Source: CANGYM01 sp044372405 (GTDB lineage Bacteria > Pseudomonadota > Alphaproteobacteria > JAJTHO01 > CANGYM01). From it: DNA of 64,000 nt. The first letter of the stretch is position 1. Each line of letters starts with the position of its first letter. The stretch lies in assembly GCA_044372405.1 (NCBI GenBank), contig JBILRW010000003.1, positions 1 to 64,000 on the forward strand, read 5' to 3'. The translations under genes and the position numbers were made by a program. Below the pieces are notes generated by a model. It saw only the letters and a list, made by a program, of their open reading frames with translations, made no database searches and was not told the DNA's origin. Below, one piece after another: positions 23,370 through 32,566 of this stretch.

Positions 23370-24386
23370 ATGCGTATTCTGGTTGCCGGTCATTTTAAAT
23401 ACGCCATGCATTACGGCATTATGCAAAAGCTGTATCATGCCATGATCCGTCTGGGACATGCCGTGGTGCTGTTTGATGATCGCGCCGTGGCCCGGCGGTC
23501 CACCTGGTTCGGCGGTCGACAAGTTGGCATTGCGCCGATGAATCTGCGGTTTTTAAAGGCCGCCCAGGAATTTCAGCCGGATATCATTCTGCTGGGGCAT
23601 TGTGAAATGATCTGGAATGTGACGCTGGATCAAATTCGTAAAAGTCTGCCCAGTGTAAAAATCCTTTACCGTAATGTGGATCCCCTGATGCATGTTCAGA
23701 ATGTGAAGGATATTCACAATCGCACGGACAGCGTCGATTGGATTTTTTTAACGACGGCGGGGGGGGCTTTATCCCAGTTTTCCGGAAAACGGGCGAAAAT
23801 TGCCCATATTCCCAACCCCGTGGATCCCGCCATTGAAACCGAGCGGGCCTTTGCTGCCAGCACCTATACCCACGATTTGTTTTATGCCATTGGGGGCATT
23901 TATGAAAACGATCCACGTCCGCTGGTGGCCCAGGGAATTTTAGCCGCATGTCCCAACGTAAGGTGCTATTTCGGGGGGATGGGGGATCCGCATCTGTTTG
24001 GGCCGGCCTATTATGCCAAGCTGGCCACGGTGAAAATGGGTCTGAATTACAGCCGCGAAAATGATGTGTATCTGTATTCTTCGGATCGCATGGCCCAATA
24101 TATGGGCAATGGCTTGTTGACGTTTGTGCATCGGGAGACGGGTTTTGGGGAAATTTTCTCCGATGACGAGATTGCCTTTTTTTCAAATACCGACGAACTA
24201 CACGAAAAAATCCGTTTTTTTGCCCAAAATGATGATCACCGGGCCCGCGTGGCCCGCCAGGGGTGGGAAAAAATTCACACAGTGTTTTCCAGCGAACAGG
24301 TGGCGCGGTTTATGATGCAGTGCGCCCTGAATCAGCCCATTTTGCCAGGGCAATTTGCCTGGCCGGTGGATGTTTTTTTAAGGTAG
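23370..24386 (+). CDS. CgeB-like glycosyltransferase
   Basis: The 338-residue protein has the layout of CgeB/GT1-like transferases: an N-terminal MRILVAGHFKYAMHYGIMQ, a central hinge (AKIAHIPNPVDPAIE) and a C-terminal nucleotide-binding half with GLNYSRENDVYLYSSDRMAQYMGNGLLTFV and GFGEIFSDDEIAFFSN. It likely adds a sugar to a surface polymer; donor and acceptor are unknown. It starts three bases after rnhB with an aaggaggataaaac ribosome site and ends seven bases from the convergent glyS. Confidence 0.75.
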   Translation: MRILVAGHFKYAMHYGIMQKLYHAMIRLGHAVVLFDDRAVARRSTWFGGRQVGIAPMNLRFLKAAQEFQPDIILLGHCEMIWNVTLDQIRKSLPSVKILYRNVDPLMHVQNVKDIHNRTDSVDWIFLTTAGGALSQFSGKRAKIAHIPNPVDPAIETERAFAASTYTHDLFYAIGGIYENDPRPLVAQGILAACPNVRCYFGGMGDPHLFGPAYYAKLATVKMGLNYSRENDVYLYSSDRMAQYMGNGLLTFVHRETGFGEIFSDDEIAFFSNTDELHEKIRFFAQNDDHRARVARQGWEKIHTVFSSEQVARFMMQCALNQPILPGQFAWPVDVFLR

Positions 24387-24393
24387 AAACCCC

Positions 24394-26502
24394 TTACCCA
24401 AACCCATACCGCGCCAACACCTCCCGCACCAAAGCCCGGCGGTTGGTCCCATAAACCGGATCGTTGATGCGCAGGGCATCCAGCAGGGCATTCACAGGCT
24501 GCGAGAGGGCCAGCAACGCCTGAAGCCGAACCGTTTCCCCCGTCAAACTCACCGTTTCGGGCGAGGGCGGCAGGGCGTTCAGCCCCTGATAAACCTGTTT
24601 TTCCAGGGGGTCGTGTAATAAACTTTCGTCAAGAAGGGCTGTTTCGCCGCCCCATAATCCTTTCAGCCGAATCATGGTGGCCTGAAGGGTTTCGCGGTCC
24701 GAAAAATCAGCCAAGGCCTTGGCCTTCACCCAAAGGGCCACCAAATCCACGGGGGGCCCCTCAGGCGGTAAAACATCCCGCACAATGTCCAAAGGAATAT
24801 CGTGCTCGTCCGTCAACGTGGTAATGGCTTTATCGAGCAGAAAGGCCTGGACCTCTTGAAATACTTTATCCGCAAAGGGTTTGTTGGCTTCGGGATAATG
24901 ATGCTGGATCATGATTTCTTTCAGATACGTCATATCAAAGGAAGGAATATGGGGATTGCCCACCATCAACCCCACAATCCCGTACGCCAAACGGCGCAGG
25001 CCATAAGGGTCCTTACTGCCCGTGGTTTTTTCACCGGCGGCAAAAAAGCTGAGCAAACTGTCCAAACGATCCACCAGGGCCAGGGCTGTGGCCAAGGGAT
25101 TGTTTCTGAAAAACGTTTCACGCACAAAATTGACCAGTTGGTATTGTGTGGCGATGGCCTTGACGATCTCCGAATCTTCCCCCTGATGCTGGGCGTAAAA
25201 GGACCCCACGTGTCCCTGCAATTCCGGAAATTCCCCCACCATCCCCGTGGCCAAATCGGCTTTGGATAACGTGACGGCCCGCAAGAGTTTAGGGAGGTCC
25301 ACCCCCTGCACCAACGCGGCCACAACGGGGGCCAGGGCCTTCATCCGCTGGACTTTGCCATAAACGGAGGGGTCCAGGCCCAGCTTGACCAATCCCGCAT
25401 GAAACGTGCGGGATTTTAGGGAATCGTTATAGGATGCTAGGGGTTGTTTTAAATCCGTTTCCCAAAAAAACGCGGCATCGGACAGACGGGCCCGCAAAAC
25501 GCGCTCGTTCCCGTGAATGATACCCTGGGGGACATCGGGATCCACGCGGTTGGCCACCCCCACAAAATAGGGGGCCAGGGACCCATCGCCATGCTGGGTG
25601 GCAAAGTATTTCTGATGCACCGCCATGACGGTTTTGATAATGGGGGCCGGTAGGTGCATAAAATCAGCGTCGATTCGGCCAATGAACGGGGCGGGGTAAT
25701 CGATGAGCTTACTGATGTGACTATCGAGGTGTATATCTATGGTGTCTATCGGAAAGCCAAGGGGTAAGGGAACATTGTTTTTTTCACAAAGTTCGCGAAC
25801 CATTCGAATCATTTTGGTATAGCGCTCTCCGGAATCCCCGATAATGCCGTGTTGGCCCAAGGCACGCTCATACGTTTCTGGCGTCACCGGGACATCCGGC
25901 GCCCCGTTTAATCCCAAACGCCCCAGCGACAGGTTGCTATAGGGCAGAATCCGCGGCCCCGTTGTGTCAGTAACGTACTGGGGGGCGTGGTTTCCATGTC
26001 CCAAAAACAATCCCCCAGGCAAAACCTGATCATCCACCATGGCCACAATCCGGCGCAGGGGCCGCACCCATCGCAGCGTCGCATCCCCCCATGTCATGGA
26101 TTTTGGCCAAGGATAGGTCATGATAAAATCAGCAAGGGCGGGGGCCAGGGCCTCCGCCAGAGGAACGGGCGGCGTTGTGACTGTGGCAATGTGAAACGTC
26201 CCCTTGGGGGTTTCTGCCACGGAAAATGTGGCATCCGCATACCTCTCCTGGAATTTGGCCACAACATCGGCAGGGGCGGTTGTTTTGGGGCCGCGGATTT
26301 CTTCGGATCGTGCGGGTAAGGTTGCGGGTAAATTGTTCACCAAAAAAGCAATACGACGCGGCGCATCAAAGGTGACAAAAGGAGCATCAGGCAGGCCCAC
26401 CTTTTCCAGCAGGACGGCAAAGGGTTCCCTCAGCTTTGTTTCCTCCGTTAAAAAACGGGCGGGAATTTCTTCGCTGTTTAGCTCTAGCAGGAAATCAACC
26501 AT
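24394..26502 (-). CDS. glyS: Glycine-tRNA ligase beta subunit
   Basis: GlyS is the large subunit of the alpha2beta2 bacterial glycyl-tRNA synthetase and binds tRNA. The 702-residue protein starts MVDFLLELNSEEIPARF, the canonical N-terminus; I therefore reject the 31-codon upstream extension, which lies inside glyQ. It contains AVHQKYFATQ, HD-like region SKADLATGMVGEFPELQG and a C-terminal DALR-type anticodon-binding region. It overlaps glyQ by eight bases. Confidence 0.97.
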   Translation of the reverse strand: MVDFLLELNSEEIPARFLTEETKLREPFAVLLEKVGLPDAPFVTFDAPRRIAFLVNNLPATLPARSEEIRGPKTTAPADVVAKFQERYADATFSVAETPKGTFHIATVTTPPVPLAEALAPALADFIMTYPWPKSMTWGDATLRWVRPLRRIVAMVDDQVLPGGLFLGHGNHAPQYVTDTTGPRILPYSNLSLGRLGLNGAPDVPVTPETYERALGQHGIIGDSGERYTKMIRMVRELCEKNNVPLPLGFPIDTIDIHLDSHISKLIDYPAPFIGRIDADFMHLPAPIIKTVMAVHQKYFATQHGDGSLAPYFVGVANRVDPDVPQGIIHGNERVLRARLSDAAFFWETDLKQPLASYNDSLKSRTFHAGLVKLGLDPSVYGKVQRMKALAPVVAALVQGVDLPKLLRAVTLSKADLATGMVGEFPELQGHVGSFYAQHQGEDSEIVKAIATQYQLVNFVRETFFRNNPLATALALVDRLDSLLSFFAAGEKTTGSKDPYGLRRLAYGIVGLMVGNPHIPSFDMTYLKEIMIQHHYPEANKPFADKVFQEVQAFLLDKAITTLTDEHDIPLDIVRDVLPPEGPPVDLVALWVKAKALADFSDRETLQATMIRLKGLWGGETALLDESLLHDPLEKQVYQGLNALPPSPETVSLTGETVRLQALLALSQPVNALLDALRINDPVYGTNRRALVREVLARYGFG

Positions 26503-27379
26503 GGGCGGGTTCCCCTTGTGTTTGTTTCTCGGCGTAGGCTTCGCAGCAGGCCTTGGCCAGGGCCCGGATGCGGCCAATGGTGCGGGCGCGTTCATTCACC
26601 CCGATCATTCCCCGGGCATCCATCAAATTAAACAAATGACTGGCGGCAATGGCCTGTTCATAGGCGGGCAGAATCAATCCCAAAGACAAAAGGCGCGGAC
26701 ATTCAATTTCTGCTGTTTCAAAGGCGTGTTTCAGGGCCTGGGTATCGGCGGCCTCAAAATTATACGCCGATTGTTGTTGTTCGTTGGCCAAAAACACATC
26801 GCCGTAGGTCATGGGATAACGGGACGCCGGGTCATTAAACGCCAGATCATAAACATTTTCGCGGCCCTGAATGTACATGGCCAGGCGCTCTAATCCGTAT
26901 GTTAATTCAACAGAAACAGGGGAACAGGGGATACCCCCCACCTGCTGAAAATAGGTAAATTGTGTGATTTCCATGCCGTCACACCAGACTTCCCAACCCA
27001 AACCGGCGGCCCCCAGGGTGGGGCTTTCCCAGTCATCCTCAACAAAGCGAATGTCGTGATCGCTCAGGGACAGGCCAATGGCGGCCAAACTGGACAAATA
27101 CAGCGCCTGAACATTGTCGGGGCTGGGTTTTAAAATCACCTGAAACTGATAATAATGCTGTAACCGGTTGGGATTGTTCCCATATCGCCCATCGGTGGGA
27201 CGGCGACAGGGCTGAGGATACGCCGCGCACCAGGGATCCGGCCCCAAACATTTCAACGCGGTGGCAGGATGAAACGTCCCCGCGCCCATTTCTTTGTCAT
27301 AGGGTTGCAACAACACACACCCCTGGCGGGACCAGAACTGTTGCAGGGTTAAAATAATGTCTTGAAAGGCGAGGCTCAT
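26495..27379 (-). CDS. glyQ: Glycine-tRNA ligase alpha subunit
   Basis: GlyQ carries the class II catalytic core that activates glycine. The 294-residue protein starts MSLAFQDIILTLQQFWSRQG, and shows GAGTFHPAT and RPTDGRYGNNPNRLQHYYQF, all family hallmarks. The start at 27379 is chosen for match to the family; a further 12 codons upstream are open but not expected. glyQ precedes and overlaps glyS, the usual order. Confidence 0.97.
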   Translation of the reverse strand: MSLAFQDIILTLQQFWSRQGCVLLQPYDKEMGAGTFHPATALKCLGPDPWCAAYPQPCRRPTDGRYGNNPNRLQHYYQFQVILKPSPDNVQALYLSSLAAIGLSLSDHDIRFVEDDWESPTLGAAGLGWEVWCDGMEITQFTYFQQVGGIPCSPVSVELTYGLERLAMYIQGRENVYDLAFNDPASRYPMTYGDVFLANEQQQSAYNFEAADTQALKHAFETAEIECPRLLSLGLILPAYEQAIAASHLFNLMDARGMIGVNERARTIGRIRALAKACCEAYAEKQTQGEPAHG

Positions 27380-27508
27380 ACCCAACGGTGTAGCGAATTT
27401 CGGGCGGATGGGCAAGAGGTGGGTTGCTGTTTGAAATAAAGCAGATCGGTGATTTTCCCCCTATCCTTTGGGATTAGAGGTGCTAAAATGGGTCCCTGAA
27501 GGAAGACA

Positions 27509-27514
27509 TATAAT
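27509..27514 (+). promoter_or_regulatory. -10 box of the flavodoxin-like gene
   Basis: A consensus TATAAT 24 bases before the ATG at 27539. No good -35 is present. gaaagagag (27524-27532) can serve as ribosome binding site. Confidence 0.4.
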
Positions 27515-27538
27515 ATAACGAATGAAAGAGAGTCTCTT

Positions 27539-28108
27539 ATGCCCAGCATCGCCCTTGTTTACCACAGCGGATACGGACACACCGAAAAAGTCGCACGCCT
27601 TGTTGCTGAGGGAGCTGCCTCCGTACCCGGTGTGACGGTCAAAGTCTTTAACGCTGAAGAGGCCATAGCGCAATTGGATGCTCTGGATACCTTTGACACG
27701 ATTATTTTTGGGGCCCCCACTTATATGGGATCGGCTTCAGCGGGGTTTAAGACCTTTGCCGATGCTACGGCCAAAAAATGGTTTACGCAGGCTTGGAAGG
27801 ATAAGGTAGCGGCCGGATTTACCAATTCCGGGGGATTAAGTGGGGATAAATTATCAACGTTGCAGTCTTTTTCTATTCTGGCGGCCCAGCATGGGATGAT
27901 TTGGGTGGGCTTGGCGGACTCAACACCTTCACCTACATCAGGTCATGGCGCCACACCGGATATGATCAATCGTATTGGTAGTTATTTGGGCCTCATGACG
28001 CAATCAGACAACGCCAGCCCTGAAAACACCCCATCCCCTGGGGATCAAGAAACCGCCCGTCGTTTTGGGGTGCGGATTGCCGACATCACCAAACGTTGGG
28101 CCCGGTAA
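27539..28108 (+). CDS. Flavodoxin-fold NAD(P)H:quinone oxidoreductase, WrbA-like
   Basis: The 189-residue protein has a flavodoxin fold: phosphate-binding loop YHSGYGHTEKVARLVAEG, GAPTYMGSASAGFKTFAD and TNSGGLSGDK, the pattern of WrbA-type FMN-dependent quinone reductases. Residues GHGATPDMINRIGSYLG and GDQETARRFGVRIADI complete the family pattern. It probably reduces quinones with two electrons from NAD(P)H. It lies one base before fabD. Confidence 0.88.
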   Translation: MPSIALVYHSGYGHTEKVARLVAEGAASVPGVTVKVFNAEEAIAQLDALDTFDTIIFGAPTYMGSASAGFKTFADATAKKWFTQAWKDKVAAGFTNSGGLSGDKLSTLQSFSILAAQHGMIWVGLADSTPSPTSGHGATPDMINRIGSYLGLMTQSDNASPENTPSPGDQETARRFGVRIADITKRWAR

Positions 28109-28109
28109 C

Positions 28110-29042
28110 ATGAACGGGTTGTGGCTTTTTCCTGGACAGGGCAGTCAGTCTGTGGGTATGGGCGTTACGTTGGCAGAGTCCTTTGCCGAGGCCAGAGAGG
28201 TTTTTGGCGAAGTGGATGAGGCCCTGAAAATCAACCTGTTTCGCCTGATGAAGGAAGGACCGCTGGAGGATCTCACCCTGACCAAAAACGCCCAACCCGC
28301 CATTATGGCCGTGAGTTTGGCGGTGGTGCGTATTTTAAAAAAACAAGCAAAGCTGGATGTGGCCACCACGGGCCGTTTTGCAGCGGGGCACTCTTTGGGG
28401 GAATACAGCGCGGTGGCGGCCCTGGGGATGCTCTCTTTGGCCCATACGGCTCAGGTCCTTCAAATACGGGGACGGGCGATGCAAAACGCTGTTCCCCCCG
28501 GACAAGGGGGCATGATCGCCGTTTTGGGGGCGTCTTTGGCCGATGTTGAGGCGGCGGTTGCCCGCTATCCAACGTGTGTTTTGGCCAATGATAATGCTGA
28601 GGGACAGATTGTGTTGAGCGGCCCGCTGAAGGATTTAGAGGGCTGCTCTGAGGCCCTGAAACCCCTGGCCAAGCGCATTCTGCCCCTGCCCGTCAGTGCC
28701 CCCTTTCACAGCCCCGCCATGAAACCGGCGGCGGAGGCCGTGGCGGAAGCGTTGGCGGCGCGGCCCCTTTCGTCTCAGGCCCCCTACCCCATTATCAGCA
28801 ACGTGACGGCCCAGCCAGAAACGACCGGATGGGATGATTTGTTGGTGCAGCAAATCACGGGACGGGTTCGCTGGCGTGACATTATGGATTATGCCGATAC
28901 CCAAGATCTATCCTGGGCGGTGGAATTGGGCCATGGCAATGTGTTAACCAACCTGGCCAAACGCCGTTTAAAAGAAACAACCTGTCTGAACCTGTCTGAT
29001 CCCAAGGGGTTAGAGGTGTTTGTGGAAACGGTGATGGCTTAG
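28110..29042 (+). CDS. fabD: Malonyl-CoA:ACP transacylase
   Basis: FabD loads malonyl groups on acyl carrier protein for fatty acid synthesis. The 310-residue protein opens LWLFPGQGSQSVGMG, has the nucleophile motif GHSLGEYSA (Ser95) and the conserved histidine in SAPFHSPAM. I start at the ATG at 28110, directly after the preceding stop; the longer frame lies inside the upstream gene. Its usual neighbours fabG and acpP are not here. Confidence 0.95.
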   Translation: MNGLWLFPGQGSQSVGMGVTLAESFAEAREVFGEVDEALKINLFRLMKEGPLEDLTLTKNAQPAIMAVSLAVVRILKKQAKLDVATTGRFAAGHSLGEYSAVAALGMLSLAHTAQVLQIRGRAMQNAVPPGQGGMIAVLGASLADVEAAVARYPTCVLANDNAEGQIVLSGPLKDLEGCSEALKPLAKRILPLPVSAPFHSPAMKPAAEAVAEALAARPLSSQAPYPIISNVTAQPETTGWDDLLVQQITGRVRWRDIMDYADTQDLSWAVELGHGNVLTNLAKRRLKETTCLNLSDPKGLEVFVETVMA

Positions 29043-29083
29043 GCATATAAGCATCCAGACCCCCTTGTTAACCCCCCAAAACC

Positions 29084-29761
29084 TTGCCACAATCGCGTTT
29101 TAAAAAAACGGATCCTTTGGCTGTGATACCTGCCTCATCTCTATTGCAGATAGATATTTTCCGGCTAAGGCGGGGCGGGCGGGTGTTGTTCAGGGATTTT
29201 TCCTTGAGCCTATCCCCCGGGGATTGTGTTCACATCACAGGACCCAACGGGGTGGGAAAGTCGTCGTTTCTGCGGGCCATGGTGGGGCTGCTGCCGTTTC
29301 AGGGGACGATCCTCAAAACGCCGGGTATCTTATTTTTGCCCACGGAACAGGATTTTCCCCATGGGCAAACCGTTTATGAGTATCAACGCTTATGGCGAAC
29401 GTTTGAGGAGGTTATCCTGAACGATTCGCCCCTTACCTCCTTAAACCAAGAAAAAATTTTCCTGCCCAAAGATGTTTTCACCAAACGCATCGATCGGCTT
29501 TCTTCGGGTATGCAGCAACGGGTGAGGCTGTCGCGTTTGGGGGACACGCGGGCCGTGCTCTGGATTTTGGATGAACCGTGGCAGCATTTGGATCGAGAGG
29601 CCGCTGGCGTGCTCGATAATTGCATCATGGCCCACCTAAAACGCGGGGGGGCGGTGATCTTCACCAGCCATGACCAGCGCGTTTTTTCTTTTGAAACGGC
29701 GAGCGTGGATCTTTCCGCCCTGATACCCACGGCATTGGCGGAGGACGCATGGCCCTTTTAA
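29084..29761 (+). CDS. ccmA: Heme exporter ATP-binding protein CcmA
   Basis: CcmA is the ATPase of the CcmABCD complex that releases heme-loaded CcmE for cytochrome c maturation. The 225-residue protein has Walker A GPNGVGKSSFLRAM, signature LSSGMQQRVRLSRL and Walker B LWILDEPWQHLD. The TTG at 29084 gives the longest frame; the GTG at 29123 is an alternative, and neither has a clear ribosome site. It overlaps ccmB by 13 bases. Confidence 0.9.
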   Translation: MPQSRFKKTDPLAVIPASSLLQIDIFRLRRGGRVLFRDFSLSLSPGDCVHITGPNGVGKSSFLRAMVGLLPFQGTILKTPGILFLPTEQDFPHGQTVYEYQRLWRTFEEVILNDSPLTSLNQEKIFLPKDVFTKRIDRLSSGMQQRVRLSRLGDTRAVLWILDEPWQHLDREAAGVLDNCIMAHLKRGGAVIFTSHDQRVFSFETASVDLSALIPTALAEDAWPF

Positions 29762-30378
29762 CCTGGATGATCCGCGCCACGTGGCAGCAACGACGTGGCC
29801 ACGGACAGGACCTGATGTTGCAAATCCTCTTCATGGTGGCCCTGATTATCATTGGCCATTTTGGGGGCAGTTTGGCCATGAATCCGGTTTCTTTTGTGTG
29901 GGTGAGTCTCCTCATCACCCACATGATCGGCATGGGATGGGGGGCGCGGGACAGCAATTCTCTCCCCACGGCGCTGTTAATGCATAATATCCCCCTGATT
30001 GCCTGGGTTTGGGTACAGGTTCTGGCGATGGTTTTAACGCGGGGGTTGTTCATGACGGGCTTTTCGCTGTTGGTTTTGGGGGTTTATGGGCCGGTTTCCT
30101 GGACGTTGGCCGTGGTGATTGGGCTGAGTCTGATCCCCTTAATCCTCTACCGTCTGCTGATGGAAAGCATGATGGGGGCGGGGGTGCTGGGGTTTGTTTG
30201 GCTTTGTCCCCTGCTGACGCCGCTGCTGATTTTTGGGCTGGATACCGTGCAAAGGGCCGCCAGTGGCACGCTGACTTTTGCCGGGGGTACCGTTTACGGT
30301 CTGATGTACCTCCTCTTTTGTATTGCGGTTTTGCCCTGGATCGTGGCATGGATGATGAAGGAACGCATGACCTCATGA
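29749..30378 (+). CDS. ccmB: Heme exporter protein CcmB
   Basis: The 209-residue membrane protein has six hydrophobic segments and the CcmB pattern (MLQILFMVALIIIGHFGG, LVLGVYGPVSWTLAVVIGLS, and a terminal segment LPWIVAWMMKE). With CcmA and CcmC it handles heme transfer at the inner membrane. It overlaps ccmA and ccmC (ATGA at 30375-30378). Confidence 0.9.
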   Translation: MALLTWMIRATWQQRRGHGQDLMLQILFMVALIIIGHFGGSLAMNPVSFVWVSLLITHMIGMGWGARDSNSLPTALLMHNIPLIAWVWVQVLAMVLTRGLFMTGFSLLVLGVYGPVSWTLAVVIGLSLIPLILYRLLMESMMGAGVLGFVWLCPLLTPLLIFGLDTVQRAASGTLTFAGGTVYGLMYLLFCIAVLPWIVAWMMKERMTS

Positions 30379-31100
30379 CATCACCCGCCCGATTTTCTCT
30401 GCATGCTTTGGCCAGGCCCGCAATGTTTTTGCGCCTGGCGGGGGGTGTTTGCGGGGTTCTGGCCCCGTTTACGATGTTTCTGTTTGTGGTGGGCCTTCCT
30501 TGGGCGCTGTGGCTTTCGCCGCCGGATCGATTGCACGGGGATTTGGTTCGGCTGATGTATATTCACGTGCCCGCCGCCTGGGCGGGGATGATGGCTTACG
30601 CCCTGTGCGGCCTTTCGGGGGCGGGATATTGGATTTGGCGGCATCCCGTGGCCAGCTTGATTTCTGAGGGCTTTGCCGAAATGGCCGCCATCCTTTCCGC
30701 CTTGTGCCTGATAACCGGTATGTTGTGGGGCAAGCCCGCCTGGGGCGCCTGGTGGGTATGGGATATGCGTCTGACCACTATGCTGCTCCTTTTTTTGTTA
30801 TCAGTGAGCGTTCTGTTAAGCTACACCCTGATTACACCCCCCGCGTTATCCCGAAAAATCGGGGCCATGTTGGCCACGGTGGGGTTGATCAACTTGCCGC
30901 TTATTTCTTTTTCCGTGACCTGGTGGACCACGCTGCATCAGCCCGCCAGCATCCGGTGGTTTGCCAAAGACAGCATGGACATTGCCATGAAGGCCCCCTT
31001 ACTCACCATGGCCCTGGCGTTTACGGCCTTTACCCTGTGGGCGGCGTTGCGCCGGGCCATGCTGCGGCTGCAAGCCCTAAAAGAATCTCGGGGCCTGTGA
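30375..31100 (+). CDS. ccmC: Heme exporter protein CcmC
   Basis: CcmC presents heme to CcmE through a tryptophan-rich periplasmic loop. The 241-residue protein shows that WWD-type motif (GKPAWGAWWVWDMRLT), the first conserved histidine in YIHVPAAWAG and a second in WWTTLHQPAS, with six membrane helices. The start at 30375 overlaps the ccmB stop; a longer open frame upstream is a shadow of ccmB. Confidence 0.95.
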   Translation: MTSPARFSLHALARPAMFLRLAGGVCGVLAPFTMFLFVVGLPWALWLSPPDRLHGDLVRLMYIHVPAAWAGMMAYALCGLSGAGYWIWRHPVASLISEGFAEMAAILSALCLITGMLWGKPAWGAWWVWDMRLTTMLLLFLLSVSVLLSYTLITPPALSRKIGAMLATVGLINLPLISFSVTWWTTLHQPASIRWFAKDSMDIAMKAPLLTMALAFTAFTLWAALRRAMLRLQALKESRGL

Positions 31101-31177
31101 TGATGCCGTTTTATGTTTGGATTGGGTATGGTTTGGCCCTTGTTATGCTGGGGTGGCAGGCATGGCGTCTGAAATAA
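31100..31177 (+). CDS. ccmD: Heme exporter protein CcmD
   Basis: A 25-residue product with one membrane helix (YVWIGYGLALVMLGWQAW) followed by a basic end RLK, the pattern of CcmD. CcmD holds CcmE to CcmABC and helps release holo-CcmE. It begins at ATG 31100 (sharing one base with the ccmC stop) or ATG 31103 and its end overlaps tsaE by 16 bases. CcmD is usually 40-70 residues; this one is very short. The position and composition make the call fairly safe. Confidence 0.82.
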   Translation: MMPFYVWIGYGLALVMLGWQAWRLK

Positions 31178-31599
31178 TCAGCACCTATACCCTAAAAGGG
31201 GAAGACGATACCGCCACCTTGGCCCAAGCCCTGGCCAAGAAACGGCAGACTTTCCCCCTGGTGATGACATTAGAGGGCCCCCTGGGTGTGGGCAAAACCA
31301 CCTTTATGCGCTTTTATCTGTCCGCCCTGGGCTGGACGGGATCCGTCACCAGCCCCACTTATGGATTGATCCAGGTTTATGATCTTTCATGGGGGCCCCT
31401 GTGGCATGTTGATTGTTATCGCCTGACCCATCCAGACGATATTTACGAGCTGGGTTTGATTGAGGCCATGGCGCAGCACCCCTGCTGCATCGAATGGCCC
31501 CAGCGGATTGCCCCCTTTTTGCCCCTGCCCCGCCATAGTTTAGTCTTTAATTTTCAGGGCAAGGACGAACGGAGCGTCACGCAGGAAATCATTTTCTAA
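31162..31599 (+). CDS. tsaE: tRNA threonylcarbamoyladenosine biosynthesis ATPase TsaE
   Basis: TsaE is the ATPase that helps TsaB/TsaD form t6A at tRNA position 37. The 145-residue protein has Walker A GPLGVGKTTFMR, the SPTYGLIQVYD motif and WHVDCYRL, followed by the typical ELGLIEA and IEWPQRI segments. The ATG at 31162 lies inside ccmD. Its last 11 bases overlap the convergent FAD oxidoreductase gene. Confidence 0.93.
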   Translation: MASEIISTYTLKGEDDTATLAQALAKKRQTFPLVMTLEGPLGVGKTTFMRFYLSALGWTGSVTSPTYGLIQVYDLSWGPLWHVDCYRLTHPDDIYELGLIEAMAQHPCCIEWPQRIAPFLPLPRHSLVFNFQGKDERSVTQEIIF

Positions 31600-32566
31600 C
31601 AGGGCTGTTCATGCCACCCGTCATCGCCAAAGCCACCTGATGAACCGACCACGGGATCGTAACCATGCCCCGGGATCCGAATCCGGAAAGAATCCAGAGC
31701 TTCGTTTTGGTTTCGGGTGGGAATGGCTGATTTTTGATCAGGGACACAAACGCCCCATGCTCATTGATGTATCCTATATAAGGCAGCGTTGTTTTCCCCC
31801 GAATCCTGACGCCAGTCGTGGGATTAAGGGTTGGGTGGGGGCGTGGGTTGTTGAGTTTTGAGAGATTTTTGTCCGTATCCTGGGATAAAATCGGGGCCTC
31901 TGTTTGATGGGGGCGGTAGGTTCCCCCACTGGCCACCGTGTTGTTTTTCATGGGAATCACGAAGCCTTCATCACATACAATGGTATTTTCTGAAGTTTCC
32001 TCTTGATCCGCATAATCCGTCTGTCCGGAGGAAAGACGCCAGGACCAATCCGGAAAAAAATCCCGCGTTCCCGCCCCCGTACACAAAATCACCATGGGCA
32101 CCGGCAGATTTTGGGGATCCTGAACAGACAACCCATAAAAAACAGGAATGTCTTTCAGATACACTCGACACGCCGCAATAGGATCCAGCCATCCCCCGCT
32201 GGTGAGGTCCGTCCCGCTTTCTGTTATCCTCAGATGATCTTGCCAAAGGGGACTGTGTCGTTTTCCCGCTGGCAGCCGCAGGGGGGCCGGATGAAAAAAG
32301 GTTTGGTTTTGATAGGTCTTTACGGCGTATTCATAGGCCGTCAGAAAAAAATGATCCTCAAAACACGGCGCCGCATGAATCAGGGGGTAAAGGGCGCACG
32401 CATGATGATGGGACGCACCGTGGGTAAAGGGCTGAGGAGAGGCCTCGCACACCGCCACAGCAAAGCCCTTTTGATGCAGGGCATGAGCCGTCATGGCCCC
32501 GGCCAAACCCGCCCCAATAACCAGAACATCATAGGAACCCATGGTTTTTAGAACATCACCAGCCAT
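31589..32566 (-). CDS. FAD-dependent oxidoreductase resembling the MnmC C-terminal domain
   Basis: The 325-residue protein has an N-terminal FAD Rossmann motif (VLVIGAGLAGAMTAHALHQKG), a segment ACALYPLIHA where MnmC has its ALYPLL block, a VRIRGKTTLPYIG stretch and a C-terminal ILSGFGSRGM like the GLGSRGL of MnmC. MnmC's C-domain removes carboxymethyl from cmnm5U in tRNA; this could be a stand-alone version, though a DadA-like amine oxidase is possible. ATG at 32566 follows the upstream stop directly; ATG at 32542 is an alternative. Confidence 0.65.
   Translation of the reverse strand: MAGDVLKTMGSYDVLVIGAGLAGAMTAHALHQKGFAVAVCEASPQPFTHGASHHHACALYPLIHAAPCFEDHFFLTAYEYAVKTYQNQTFFHPAPLRLPAGKRHSPLWQDHLRITESGTDLTSGGWLDPIAACRVYLKDIPVFYGLSVQDPQNLPVPMVILCTGAGTRDFFPDWSWRLSSGQTDYADQEETSENTIVCDEGFVIPMKNNTVASGGTYRPHQTEAPILSQDTDKNLSKLNNPRPHPTLNPTTGVRIRGKTTLPYIGYINEHGAFVSLIKNQPFPPETKTKLWILSGFGSRGMVTIPWSVHQVALAMTGGMNSPVRK

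Noticed and set aside
30009..30374. Open frame upstream of ccmC as an N-terminal extension
   Set aside because: It is the +1 frame of ccmB. CcmC begins at 30375 with overlapping ATGA and the expected length.
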